Source of the DNA: an uncultured bacterium
GTDB taxonomy: Bacteria; Patescibacteria; ABY1; SG8-24; 2-12-FULL-60-25
DNA: 8,033 nucleotides
Direction of reading: 5' to 3'
Assembly: GCA_937863195.1 (NCBI GenBank)
Contig: CALMET010000002.1
Location: 1-8,033, forward strand
Of this stretch, positions 1 to 6,149 are shown piece by piece (within the stretch, counting starts at the first letter, position 1; every line of letters begins with the position of its first letter). The notes below the pieces were generated by a model. It did not search any database. It saw only the letters and a program-made list of their open reading frames with translations, and had not been told where the DNA came from. The position numbers were made by a program, and so were the translations under genes.

Positions 1-1065
1 AGAATTACGAATGGTAAACGTATCAATTTTTTCTTCACCTTTATCTTCATAGGTTGTCCCCGGATTAATCTTTTCAGCATCTAAACCGGCAGCCAAGGTA
101 AACGCTTTGAATGTAGAGCCTGGTTCAAATTGCGCAAACGTTGCGGGATTATTTAAAATACCCACGTCTTCGATCTTGCGTACATTGGCTGGGTCATAGT
201 CAGGCGCGCTGCACATTGCCCAAATCTCACCGGTTTTTGGATCCAACACCAAAATACTTGCGCTATCCGCCTGAAATCTCTGTACAGCTGCTGCGGCATG
301 CCGGCAAGCTTCGTATTGAATCGTACGGTCCAATGTCAAAACAACATCCGAGCCATCAACGGCATAAGAGAGGTCGGTCGTCCCGATACTCAGACGGCGA
401 CCGCGTGCGTCTTTTTCAATCGAGAGATTGCCATAGGTGCCTGATAGATCTTGGTTAAGCGCGCCTTCAACCCCGTATTTGCCCACGCGTTTGCCAGCAT
501 CATCTTGTCCAACAAAACCAAAGACATGTCCGCCAAGACCTTGTTCAGGATAAAATCTCGCTAAAACCTTGGTCACGCCAATGCCCGGCAGTTTTAACGC
601 TTTTACTTCGTCACTTTTGTCAGCGTCTACTTCACGCGCCAATACAGCGTAGGTCGTCGTTGGTGACAAGATCTTTGCGAGGATTTCTTCGGGCGGGATG
701 CCGAGAACAGCACCGAGCGCCACGGCCGTACTTGTCGCTTGTTCTTCGGGCTTCATCTCGCGTTTTAACATGAATACCTGCCAAGCATCGCGATCTTTTG
801 CGACCGGGTGCAGGGCCTGGTCAAAACGATCTTGCACATAGAGCGTGCCACGTCTTGGCACGAGTTGCGCCTGCACTTCATGTTGATCTGAAGCTAAAAT
901 CTTGTAGGTCTTGCCTTCAACCACCTGCAATTGAAAAAGACGACCAAAAACCACGATCGCTAAGAAAACAAAAATCCCCGTAACCAGTAAAAGCCGGCCA
1001 TTAAAGCTGGGTTCGTCTGAAACTCTAGCTGGCCTTATCGAATAAGCCGTTCTTGAGGGGCGCAT
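1..1065 (-). CDS. ftsI: Class B penicillin-binding protein, FtsI-like transpeptidase (3' end outside window)
   Basis: This is a peptidoglycan D,D-transpeptidase that cross-links septal or wall peptides outside the membrane. The first 355 codons are visible. Residues 1-22 form a basic cytoplasmic tail. One hydrophobic segment at about 25-40 is followed by GRLFQLQVVEG, the usual class B PBP signal-anchor ending. PRRGTLY at about 70-76 matches the start of the PBP dimerisation domain (normally RRG-I-YDRNG). The transpeptidase domain begins near LTLDRTIQY and holds the active-site motif EPGSTFK, with nucleophile Ser317 and Lys320. The EPGS context favours FtsI over PBP2/MrdA, but SpoVD-like paralogs cannot be excluded. 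The SxN and KTG motifs would lie beyond base 1. The ATG at 1065 has no Shine-Dalgarno and lies 7 bases after a TATAAT box, so the mRNA may be leaderless. Confidence 0.9.
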   Translation of the reverse strand, partial: MRPSRTAYSIRPARVSDEPSFNGRLLLVTGIFVFLAIVVFGRLFQLQVVEGKTYKILASDQHEVQAQLVPRRGTLYVQDRFDQALHPVAKDRDAWQVFMLKREMKPEEQATSTAVALGAVLGIPPEEILAKILSPTTTYAVLAREVDADKSDEVKALKLPGIGVTKVLARFYPEQGLGGHVFGFVGQDDAGKRVGKYGVEGALNQDLSGTYGNLSIEKDARGRRLSIGTTDLSYAVDGSDVVLTLDRTIQYEACRHAAAAVQRFQADSASILVLDPKTGEIWAMCSAPDYDPANVRKIEDVGILNNPATFAQFEPGSTFKAFTLAAGLDAEKINPGTTYEDKGEEKIDTFTIRNS

Positions 1066-1072
1066 CAACCGG

Positions 1073-1081
1073 ATTATAGCA
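1073..1081 (-). promoter_or_regulatory. Extended -10 promoter of the penicillin-binding protein gene
   Basis: On the minus strand the sequence reads TGCTATAAT, a perfect -10 hexamer with the extended TGn element. It ends 7 bases before the ATG at 1065, so transcription would begin at or next to the start codon. No good -35 box is seen at 16-18 bases. The box lies immediately outside the repeat at 1082-1212, so the -35 region is made of repeat DNA. Confidence 0.6.
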
Positions 1082-1212
1082 TGAACCCTCTGTCTAATCT
1101 CTATATTTCGTTTTTGTAGGTAGACATCTCCCTTTAAAGGGAGACCTGATACCAAACTCATACCCTGATCTCCCTTTAAAGGGAGATGTCGACGAAGGCG
1201 ACAGAGGGTTCA
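1082..1212. repeat. MITE-like nested inverted-repeat element
   Basis: The element is bounded by a perfect 13-bp terminal inverted repeat, TGAACCCTCTGTC (1082-1094) and its complement (1200-1212). Inside it a 22-bp perfect inverted repeat pairs 1123-1144 with 1169-1190, and each arm contains the palindrome TCTCCCTTTAAAGGGAGA. It has no coding capacity and no obvious target-site duplication. The right terminus supplies the TGA stop of rarA, and the left terminus abuts the -10 box of the next gene. As RNA it could fold into a long hairpin, but no T-run follows on the minus strand, so it is not a canonical terminator. Similar CTCCC-TTTAAA-GGGAG / GACAGAGGG repeats are, from memory, dispersed in some Patescibacteria and Bacteroidetes genomes; this was not searched. 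Confidence 0.75.
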
Positions 1213-2463
1213 CGGCCAGAATTTCATTCCTTTTAGTCTTTCAGGCAAGAAATCTTGCTGGGCTTTTGGATCTTCAGGGGTATAAATATAGCCTTTTCCG
1301 TAGCCGAGATCTTTCATGAGGGACGTTGGAGCGTTTCTGATATGCAAGGGTACCCCATCATTCGGATTTTCTCTCACTTCTTTTGCGGCTTCACCATAAG
1401 CACGGTACGCGTCGATAGACTTCGGCGCACGAGCCAAATACCCAACGAGATGTGCAAGATTCACTGCACATTCAGGCATCCCTATAAAATGACAGGCTTG
1501 ATATGCCGCTACCGCGAGAACAAGCGCCTGCGAATCCGCTAAGCCAATATCCTCTGAAGCGAAGCGCACCAGCCTACGTGCCAGATAAAGCGGATCAGCA
1601 CCCGCTTCAAGCATTCGTGCCAACCAATAAATAGCGGCGTCAGCATCATTGCCACGCAAAGACTTATGAAATGCCGAAATCAAGTTGTAATACTCTTCGC
1701 CCTGCTTGTCATAAGCGAGAAATCCCTTTTGTAATAAGTCTTCGAGCTCTTCTGTTGAGAGGTGCTTGTCCCCTTTTGGCGTACTCACCGATGACTTAAT
1801 CAACATCTCAAGGACGGTGAGCGCTTGGCGCACGTCACCATCGGCCAATGTCGCAACGCGCTTTAATAAACCATCTTCAGCCGTAATCTTGATTTTGCGG
1901 GACGTGATCTCGACGTCCAATGCACGAACGAGCACTTCTTCAAGATCTTCAGCCTCCACACGATCAAAGACAAACACTTTTGAACGCGAAAGCAATGCGC
2001 GATTCACCTCAAAACTCGGATTCTCGGTCGTAGCGCCAATCAAGATAACGGTACCACGCTCTACCGCTGGCAAAAGGGCATCTTGCTGGGATTTATTCAA
2101 GCGATGGATTTCATCAATAAACAAAATCGTGCGGTCTTGATGCCATTTCAAATCACTCTCAGCCGCTTTCAATACTTCGCGGATTTCTGGAACACCAGAA
2201 AACACTGCTGACATTTCAACAAACTTTGATGAGGTTACTGTCGCGACAAAGCGCGCTAACGAGGTCTTGCCGGTACCTGGTGGCCCCCAAAAAATCATGG
2301 ACGACAAATCGTCAGCCTCGATCATGCGACGCAATGAGGCGCTTTTGCCAACGAGCTTCTTTTGTCCAACAAACTCATCAAAGGTTTTTGGACGCATGCG
2401 TTCGGCCAGCGGTTTCCAGCGCTGGTCTCGATTCATGGCCGCTAAATCAAACAAATCCGTCAT
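1210..2463 (-). CDS. rarA: RarA/MgsA-type AAA+ replication-fork ATPase
   Basis: RarA is a clamp-loader-related AAA+ ATPase that acts in the cytoplasm at stalled replication forks and single-stranded DNA gaps. The 417-residue length is typical. Visible motifs are LAERMRPKTFDEFVGQ (19-34), Walker A GPPGTGKT (60-67), Walker B LFIDEIHR (114-121), sensor 1 GATTENPS (143-150), Arg-finger region RALLSR (to R160) and sensor 2 GDVRQAL (209-215). The C-terminal tetramerisation part contains YWLARMLEAGADPLYLARR (one residue in from A278) and ends LKGMKFWP, as in full-length relatives. I chose the ATG at 2463 (MTDLFDLAAM) over the in-frame ATG at 2520. The longer start falls in the stem of an upstream gene's terminator, and family members begin close to LFD. 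A promoter lies directly before 2463 and no Shine-Dalgarno is present. The stop codon is contributed by the adjacent repeat. Confidence 0.95.
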   Translation of the reverse strand: MTDLFDLAAMNRDQRWKPLAERMRPKTFDEFVGQKKLVGKSASLRRMIEADDLSSMIFWGPPGTGKTSLARFVATVTSSKFVEMSAVFSGVPEIREVLKAAESDLKWHQDRTILFIDEIHRLNKSQQDALLPAVERGTVILIGATTENPSFEVNRALLSRSKVFVFDRVEAEDLEEVLVRALDVEITSRKIKITAEDGLLKRVATLADGDVRQALTVLEMLIKSSVSTPKGDKHLSTEELEDLLQKGFLAYDKQGEEYYNLISAFHKSLRGNDADAAIYWLARMLEAGADPLYLARRLVRFASEDIGLADSQALVLAVAAYQACHFIGMPECAVNLAHLVGYLARAPKSIDAYRAYGEAAKEVRENPNDGVPLHIRNAPTSLMKDLGYGKGYIYTPEDPKAQQDFLPERLKGMKFWP

Positions 2464-2469
2464 ACCGCT

Positions 2470-2498
2470 ATAGTATCGAACAGAAATAGAACGTGCAA
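2470..2498 (-). promoter_or_regulatory. Putative rarA promoter, leaderless type
   Basis: The minus strand shows TTGCAC (2498-2493), a 17-base spacer and TACTAT (2475-2470). The -10 matches consensus at 4 of 6 positions and the -35 at 3 of 6. The -10 ends 6 bases before the ATG at 2463, so the transcript would start at the start codon. The -35 overlaps the T-tract of the preceding terminator, a compact terminator-promoter junction. Confidence 0.4.
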
Positions 2499-2541
2499 AT
2501 AAAACGAAAAACGCTGCCAAGACCTTGGTCCTGACAGCGTT
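2497..2541 (-). terminator. Rho-independent terminator of the Nudix gene
   Basis: On the minus strand a 15-bp inverted repeat (2541-2527 pairing with 2524-2510, two G-T wobbles) forms a stem starting AACGCTG and ending CAGCGTT. It is followed by TTTCGTTTTATTT. It lies 10 bases after the Nudix stop codon. With only two bases between the arms, the innermost pair probably opens into a 4-base loop. No T-run follows on the plus strand, so it works in one direction only. Confidence 0.88.
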
Positions 2542-2550
2542 GAGCGAACT

Positions 2551-3258
2551 TCACTTCGCGAAGAACTCCGGAAAGTGAGCAAAAAAGAGCATGAGCGCAG
2601 ACAGCGAGGTCGAGACTCCGAGATAGGCCTTGGTGTCGGCAGACTGCCCCGCCTTGATGGCGCCAAGCAGCTCCCCCACCGTCATCCAGTAGCGACCTTC
2701 GATCTCTTCGTTCGAATCGTGGTCCGCCGGCAGAATCCGACCCAGATCCACTTCGATGAACGAGACCCCACCCCACGTGGGCGTGAACGAAGGGCTCGGA
2801 TTGTGACCGAACGGCGCGCTGATCACGTTGAGCACCAGCATCGCTCCAACCTCTTCGCCCGCTTCACGCTTGGCAGCTTCTTCGTTGGTCTCGAAGCCCT
2901 GCACGAGCTTCTGCGCGAAGCCCATCGGAACGTGACGAAACAACTGTGGCAGATTCGGTAGCCCGTGAGCATCCGGCGCATCTGCATGCGGACGACGTTG
3001 GTCGATCATAGCGATGCGAACGACGTTCTCACGATCACGTCCCCACACCACCGCTTGCGCAAATGGTGCTTCGTAGTAGGCAGGACGATCGAACGGCTTT
3101 TTGCCCTCGACCACGACTGGGACCACGGCTCCATGAGGAGATGTGACCTTCCAATCTGTGTCTGGCGGCATCTCCTCACCGTTCACATGTAGTCTCCATC
3201 CGGGGACGAAGTCTGGGTGCTCTTGTATGAACGGTTTAAGTGGCTTTGTACCTGACAT
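2551..3258 (-). CDS. Nudix hydrolase family protein, higher-GC cassette gene
   Basis: Nudix enzymes cleave nucleoside diphosphates linked to another group, using Mg2+ held by the Glu residues of the Nudix box. The 235-residue protein has a REAGEEVGA core at 131-139, with R131, E132, E135, E136 and G138 matching the RExxEExG part. The N-terminal Gly expected six residues before E123 is Lys117, so the box is imperfect. About 110 residues precede the box, longer than minimal Nudix proteins; the substrate cannot be told. No signal peptide or membrane segment is visible. The gene is about 60% GC in two sampled 60-base rows, against 37-42% in sampled rows of the HAD and A2 genes. It has its own promoter, a GGAGG ribosome site and a terminator, unlike its neighbours. 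This suggests acquisition as a self-contained unit. Confidence 0.8.
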   Translation of the reverse strand: MSGTKPLKPFIQEHPDFVPGWRLHVNGEEMPPDTDWKVTSPHGAVVPVVVEGKKPFDRPAYYEAPFAQAVVWGRDRENVVRIAMIDQRRPHADAPDAHGLPNLPQLFRHVPMGFAQKLVQGFETNEEAAKREAGEEVGAMLVLNVISAPFGHNPSPSFTPTWGGVSFIEVDLGRILPADHDSNEEIEGRYWMTVGELLGAIKAGQSADTKAYLGVSTSLSALMLFFAHFPEFFAK

Positions 3259-3262
3259 TGAA

Positions 3263-3267
3263 CCTCC
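3263..3267 (-). promoter_or_regulatory. Shine-Dalgarno GGAGG of the Nudix gene
   Basis: GGAGG on the minus strand is separated by 4 bases from the ATG at 3258. It fixes that start. It is the only strong Shine-Dalgarno I see before any gene in the window. Confidence 0.8.
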
Positions 3268-3288
3268 GAGTGAATGAAAACCTGATCG

Positions 3289-3317
3289 TATATATCATTA
3301 AAATACAAAAATGTCAA
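3289..3317 (-). promoter_or_regulatory. Sigma-70-type promoter of the Nudix gene
   Basis: The minus strand has a perfect -35 TTGACA (3317-3312), a 17-base spacer and TATATA (3294-3289, 4 of 6 matches). Transcription would start near 3282, giving a leader of about 24 bases that contains the GGAGG. It overlaps the upstream region of the divergent HAD gene. Confidence 0.65.
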
Positions 3318-3332
3318 TACGATTACCCTTTA

Positions 3333-3341
3333 TGCTATCCT
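3333..3341 (+). promoter_or_regulatory. Possible extended -10 of the HAD-xth operon
   Basis: TGCTATCCT is an extended -10 (TGn plus TATCCT, 4 of 6) that ends 11 bases before the ATG at 3353, implying a leader of about 5 bases. No -35 is evident. An alternative is TAAAAT at 3299-3304 (5 of 6), which ends 6 bases before the ATG at 3311 and would fit a leaderless, 14-residue-longer protein. Confidence 0.35.
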
Positions 3342-3352
3342 CGTTCCATTCT

Positions 3353-3994
3353 ATGTCCACACCAATAAAAGCCCTTCTTTTTGACTTTGGTCGCGTGCTT
3401 TGTTTTTTTGATCGCGTAAAGGCAATGCGATTGATTCTTGAACATTCAACGCTGTCCGTGACCCCAGAGTCTTTAGATGCTGAACTATTTACCCTAGACG
3501 GACTTGGTACAAAATTTGAGAGCGGCTTGCTCACAAAAGACGAATTCTTTTCACAATTGAAAGAGCAGTACCAGATTTCAGATGATCTTGCTTTTGAGGT
3601 ATTTGCAAAATCATGGAGTGAGATTTTCGACGAGGTGCCAGGTGTACGCACTCTTATCGAGACTATTCCTCCAGAAATTCAACGCGGCATCCTTTCAAAC
3701 ATCGATCCTATTCATTGGAGTTCAGCAAAGGAGCTAGGCGTCATCAAAACCTTTGACCAACGCCTCGTGATCAAGTCGTTTGAACAAATCACACGCAAAC
3801 CCGATGCGCGCATGTATGCAGCGGCAATGAGCGCATTCAACGTACCTGCTGAAAATATCCTCTATCTTGATGATATTCAAGAATACGTTGATACAGCGAG
3901 AGGACTAGGTCTTAACGCTGAAAAATTTGACGCGAGAAGCATGACTCACGACGATATGAGACAAATCTTCGTTTCGTACGGTATCCTTTCTTAA
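3353..3994 (+). CDS. HAD-superfamily phosphatase, YihX-like
   Basis: This is a 213-residue cytoplasmic haloacid dehalogenase-like hydrolase, probably acting on a small phosphorylated metabolite. Motif I is LLFDFGRVL with nucleophile Asp11. The second Asp of the usual DxD is Gly13, as in YihX (alpha-glucose-1-phosphatase) and related DxG proteins. Motif II is GILSN, motif III the Lys of TRKPDARMY and motif IV LYLDD. The helical cap lies between residues 20 and 90. I prefer the ATG at 3353 because HAD proteins normally reach motif I within about ten residues; an in-frame ATG at 3311 would add 14 residues. Seven bases separate it from the xth gene, so the two are probably co-transcribed. The substrate cannot be inferred; the resemblance to YihX is by motif only. 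Confidence 0.85.
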   Translation: MSTPIKALLFDFGRVLCFFDRVKAMRLILEHSTLSVTPESLDAELFTLDGLGTKFESGLLTKDEFFSQLKEQYQISDDLAFEVFAKSWSEIFDEVPGVRTLIETIPPEIQRGILSNIDPIHWSSAKELGVIKTFDQRLVIKSFEQITRKPDARMYAAAMSAFNVPAENILYLDDIQEYVDTARGLGLNAEKFDARSMTHDDMRQIFVSYGILS

Positions 3995-4001
3995 AATTAC
4001 T

Positions 4002-4775
4002 ATGCCAAAAAAAATCTCCCTCGTTTCGTGGAACGTGAACGGTATCCGCGCCGCTGAGAAAAAAGGTTTCCTCGATTGGTTTCATTCATCGGACTACGAT
4101 GTTATTTGCTTACAAGAAACAAAAGCCCACGTAGGCCAACTCTCTGCCGACCTCGTTCATCCTAAGGGCTACGAATCCTATTGGAGTTCGGCGATTCGCA
4201 AGGGCTATAGCGGTACGGCAATTTATTCGCGTGTTTCGCCAATTCAAGCGGTGACGAATTTCGGCGATCCCTTTTTGGATGGCGAAGGCCGCATCGTCAT
4301 GCTTGAATTCGAAAAATTCTTTTTGTTCAACGTCTACTTTCCAAACGGAGGTTCGGGCGAAGAACGCTTGAAATTCAAGCTCGAATTCTATCGACGGTTT
4401 TTAACGTTGATCGAAGGCTATCGCAAACAAAAGCCTATTGTCGTTTGCGGAGACGTGAATACCGCTCACACCGAAATCGACCTTGCACGCCCAAAAGAAA
4501 ATGCCAATGTGAGTGGATTTATGCCCATCGAACGCGAGTGGGTCGATAAACTCGTTAAATCTGGCTATGTCGATACCTTCAGAATGTTTGAAAAAGACGG
4601 TGGTCACTATACCTGGTGGGACATGAAAAGCGGTGCCCGTGCCCGCAATGTCGGTTGGAGAATCGACTACTTCTTCGTCTCAGACGAGCTGAAAAAGAAC
4701 GTCAAAAAAGCCTGGACAAATCCAGACAAAGAAGGCTCAGACCACTGCCCCGTTGGCATAGAGCTCTCACTCTAG
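4002..4775 (+). CDS. xth: Exonuclease III / AP endonuclease
   Basis: This base-excision-repair enzyme cuts DNA 5' to abasic sites and degrades 3' blocked ends in the cytoplasm. The 257-residue length fits the ExoIII/APE1 family. Visible signatures are SWNVNGIRA (N11, N13), the metal ligand E39 in LQETK, Y112 in NVYFPNG, D151 and N153 in GDVNTAH, YTWWD (203-207), WRIDYFF (D222) and the catalytic pair D247-H248 in SDHCPV. All active-site residues are present. The N-terminal half resembles the APE1-like branch (QETK, GYSGTAIYSR) more than E. coli XthA. The start ATG follows AAAATTACT with no Shine-Dalgarno, 7 bases after the HAD stop. Its TAG stop overlaps the stop of the convergent hydrolase gene. 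Confidence 0.95.
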   Translation: MPKKISLVSWNVNGIRAAEKKGFLDWFHSSDYDVICLQETKAHVGQLSADLVHPKGYESYWSSAIRKGYSGTAIYSRVSPIQAVTNFGDPFLDGEGRIVMLEFEKFFLFNVYFPNGGSGEERLKFKLEFYRRFLTLIEGYRKQKPIVVCGDVNTAHTEIDLARPKENANVSGFMPIEREWVDKLVKSGYVDTFRMFEKDGGHYTWWDMKSGARARNVGWRIDYFFVSDELKKNVKKAWTNPDKEGSDHCPVGIELSL

Positions 4776-4786
4776 TCGTGAGGGTT
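4762..4786 (+). other. Hairpin across the convergent stop codons of xth and B2
   Basis: AGCTCTCAC (4762-4770) pairs with GTGAGGGTT (4778-4786) through nine positions, two of them G-T wobbles, around a 7-base loop. The loop contains CTAG, which gives TAG to both strands. No T-run follows on either strand, so it is not a classical terminator. A matching hairpin lies at the other convergent junction. Confidence 0.4.
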
Positions 4787-5413
4787 ATACAACCAAACAG
4801 TATTCTTGCTCGCTGCGATGTCACGAGGCAACACCAAACCCTGCGCTAAGGCATAGGGCACATCATTACCCAAGAAAAGCGTCTCACGACGCTTTTGTGG
4901 TTCAACAGCGAGATATAGGGCACGTTGCACAAATGACGAGCAAATGTATTCATCCGTCGTTAAAACATGACGAACAAGCTTTTTTGTCCAACTCACGCCG
5001 ATAAATCTTGAAAGAATAAACTGAAATAACAAGTAGGCAACGTGATCATAGTCATAATCGATGTCAATCACATCCAAAAAGAATCCTCTAAACCGATCGA
5101 TTTCTTTTGGCGTGAGTCCAGGAACACGCTTAAAACCAATTTCAAACTCATAATCTTGAATAGCGAATGTCTCTAAGCGATGCAATCTAACGGTTTCATT
5201 TGCCTCAATAAGAATAACCGACAAGATCTCGTCACCTGACTTCACAATCTCAAAAACAATCGACACATGCGTCCAATACGATCGGCCAATAATGCGATTG
5301 ATGGCGCGCTTCCATCCAAATTTGCCGTGAAAAAACACAATATCACCGATTTGCAAATGCTTTACGGCTTCATTGTAACTCTTATACAGAGATTTTGGTC
5401 GACGTTTTAACAT
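4772..5413 (-). CDS. Permuted NlpC/P60-like (YiiX/YaeF, C92-type) hydrolase, subfamily B, copy 2
   Basis: The 213-residue protein fits the circularly permuted papain-like fold, in which the catalytic His precedes the Cys. GDIVFFHG (23-30) is followed by RSYWTHVSIVFE with His49, LIEANET with Glu70 and YICSSFVQRALY with Cys158. IDYDY at 118-122 and the ending SKNTVWLYNPHD are shared with the B copy at 6517-7146. Known relatives cleave amide or ester bonds in peptides or lipids; the substrate here is unknown. No signal peptide is seen, but 125-142 is hydrophobic and might touch membrane. The ATG at 5413 lies 4 bases after the A2 stop and aligns with the other B start, so I prefer it to the ATG at 5443, which would overlap A2. 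No Shine-Dalgarno is seen, so translation is probably coupled to A2. Confidence 0.82.
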   Translation of the reverse strand: MLKRRPKSLYKSYNEAVKHLQIGDIVFFHGKFGWKRAINRIIGRSYWTHVSIVFEIVKSGDEILSVILIEANETVRLHRLETFAIQDYEFEIGFKRVPGLTPKEIDRFRGFFLDVIDIDYDYDHVAYLLFQFILSRFIGVSWTKKLVRHVLTTDEYICSSFVQRALYLAVEPQKRRETLFLGNDVPYALAQGLVLPRDIAASKNTVWLYNPHD

Positions 5414-5417
5414 AATT

Positions 5418-6143
5418 TTAGCGTCGGTTATAAATCCATTCACTTAATGGACTTTTGGCAAAATCGGCCGGCGACGTGATGTCGAGTAGTTGCATCGGAG
5501 TAAAAGCGCGATTACCAAAAAGCACCTTGGTTCGGTCATTTGGGTCCACAGCTTCATAATAGGCTTTTTGCACCAATGCAGAACACGAGTAGCGTTGCCG
5601 ACTTAAGACCTTTTTCTTTGCCATGAAAAAGATATACGCACGAATTAATCGCCACGTATTAAGCGGATAGTAAGGCGTGTCGATATTCATCAGCGCGTAC
5701 GATCTGATGCGATGTCTTAGCGGACGTGTGAGCCAAGTCACTCGCTTGATACCAATGTCGAACTCTTTTGGATCATTCAAATACTTATCAAGAGCATGAA
5801 TCTCGGCACCAAAATAGAATGGACGGTTCGATGATCCTTGAATCGACTCAATGATAACGTTGGTCGAGTAACCTCGTTCGATATTCTTTGCAAAAATCAC
5901 CATTGCGATGTGGTCCCAGTAACTATTGGTGATTATTCTGAAGATTGTACGGCCGATGCCGCCTTTTTTCTTGCGAATCAAAATGATATCTCCGGTGAGT
6001 AGTTTTGGTAGCTTTCCGTTAATGGCTTCGAGCGGTGTCGTGGACGAGAGCCTGTGGCGGGTATTGGCAAGTTTTTTTGCGACGCGCTTTGCTTTTTGTG
6101 CGTCACTGAATTCTTGTCGCTTTTTAATGAGAAATGATATCAT
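5418..6143 (-). CDS. Permuted NlpC/P60-like (YiiX/YaeF, C92-type) hydrolase, subfamily A, copy 2
   Basis: This 241-residue paralog of the 7148-7870 gene is more than half identical to it by eye. A basic N-terminal region of about 45 residues (rich in K and R) precedes GDIILIRKKKGG (51-62). His78 lies in NSYWDHIAMV, Glu99 in NVIIESIQG and Cys187 in RYSCSALVQKAYYEAVD. IDTPYYP (154-160) and LLDITSPAD...EWIYN at the C-terminus are conserved in both A copies. The WIYN ending corresponds to W-L/V-Y/F-N in the B proteins, so A and B are old paralogs. The function is presumably thiol hydrolase or acyltransferase chemistry, with unknown substrate. The ATG at 6143 aligns with the start of the other A copy; an in-frame ATG at 6167 would overlap the divergent PAS gene. 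It heads the A2-B2 operon. Confidence 0.82.
   Translation of the reverse strand: MISFLIKKRQEFSDAQKAKRVAKKLANTRHRLSSTTPLEAINGKLPKLLTGDIILIRKKKGGIGRTIFRIITNSYWDHIAMVIFAKNIERGYSTNVIIESIQGSSNRPFYFGAEIHALDKYLNDPKEFDIGIKRVTWLTRPLRHRIRSYALMNIDTPYYPLNTWRLIRAYIFFMAKKKVLSRQRYSCSALVQKAYYEAVDPNDRTKVLFGNRAFTPMQLLDITSPADFAKSPLSEWIYNRR
6114..6143 (+). promoter_or_regulatory. Promoter of the PAS2 gene, leaderless, within A2
   Basis: TTGTCG (6114-6119, 4 of 6), an 18-base spacer and TATCAT (6138-6143, 5 of 6) with an extended TGA immediately before it. Six bases separate the -10 from the ATG at 6150, so the mRNA would begin at the start codon. The -10 lies in the 10-bp palindrome ATGATATCAT, whose minus strand contains the A2 start codon. 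Confidence 0.55.
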
Positions 6144-6149
6144 GGCAAC

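Noticed and set aside
141..983. Plus-strand reading frames within the penicillin-binding protein gene
   Set aside because: They lie antisense to a clearly recognisable transpeptidase and have no family resemblance.
1123..1190. Rho-independent terminator in the nested repeat
   Set aside because: The stem is strong, but no T-run follows on the minus strand, where read-through from rarA would need to stop.
1123..1190. CRISPR-like repeat array
   Set aside because: There are only two copies of an 18-bp palindrome 24 bases apart, bounded by terminal inverted repeats and with no further units or cas genes.
2464..2520. Longer RarA start at 2520 adding 19 residues
   Set aside because: The added segment is encoded over the stem and T-tract of the upstream gene's terminator and the rarA promoter boxes, and it is not like RarA N-termini.
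5414..5443. Longer B2 start at 5443
   Set aside because: It overlaps the end of A2 by 26 bases, and the other B copy has no such extension; the ATG at 5413 fits the coupled arrangement.
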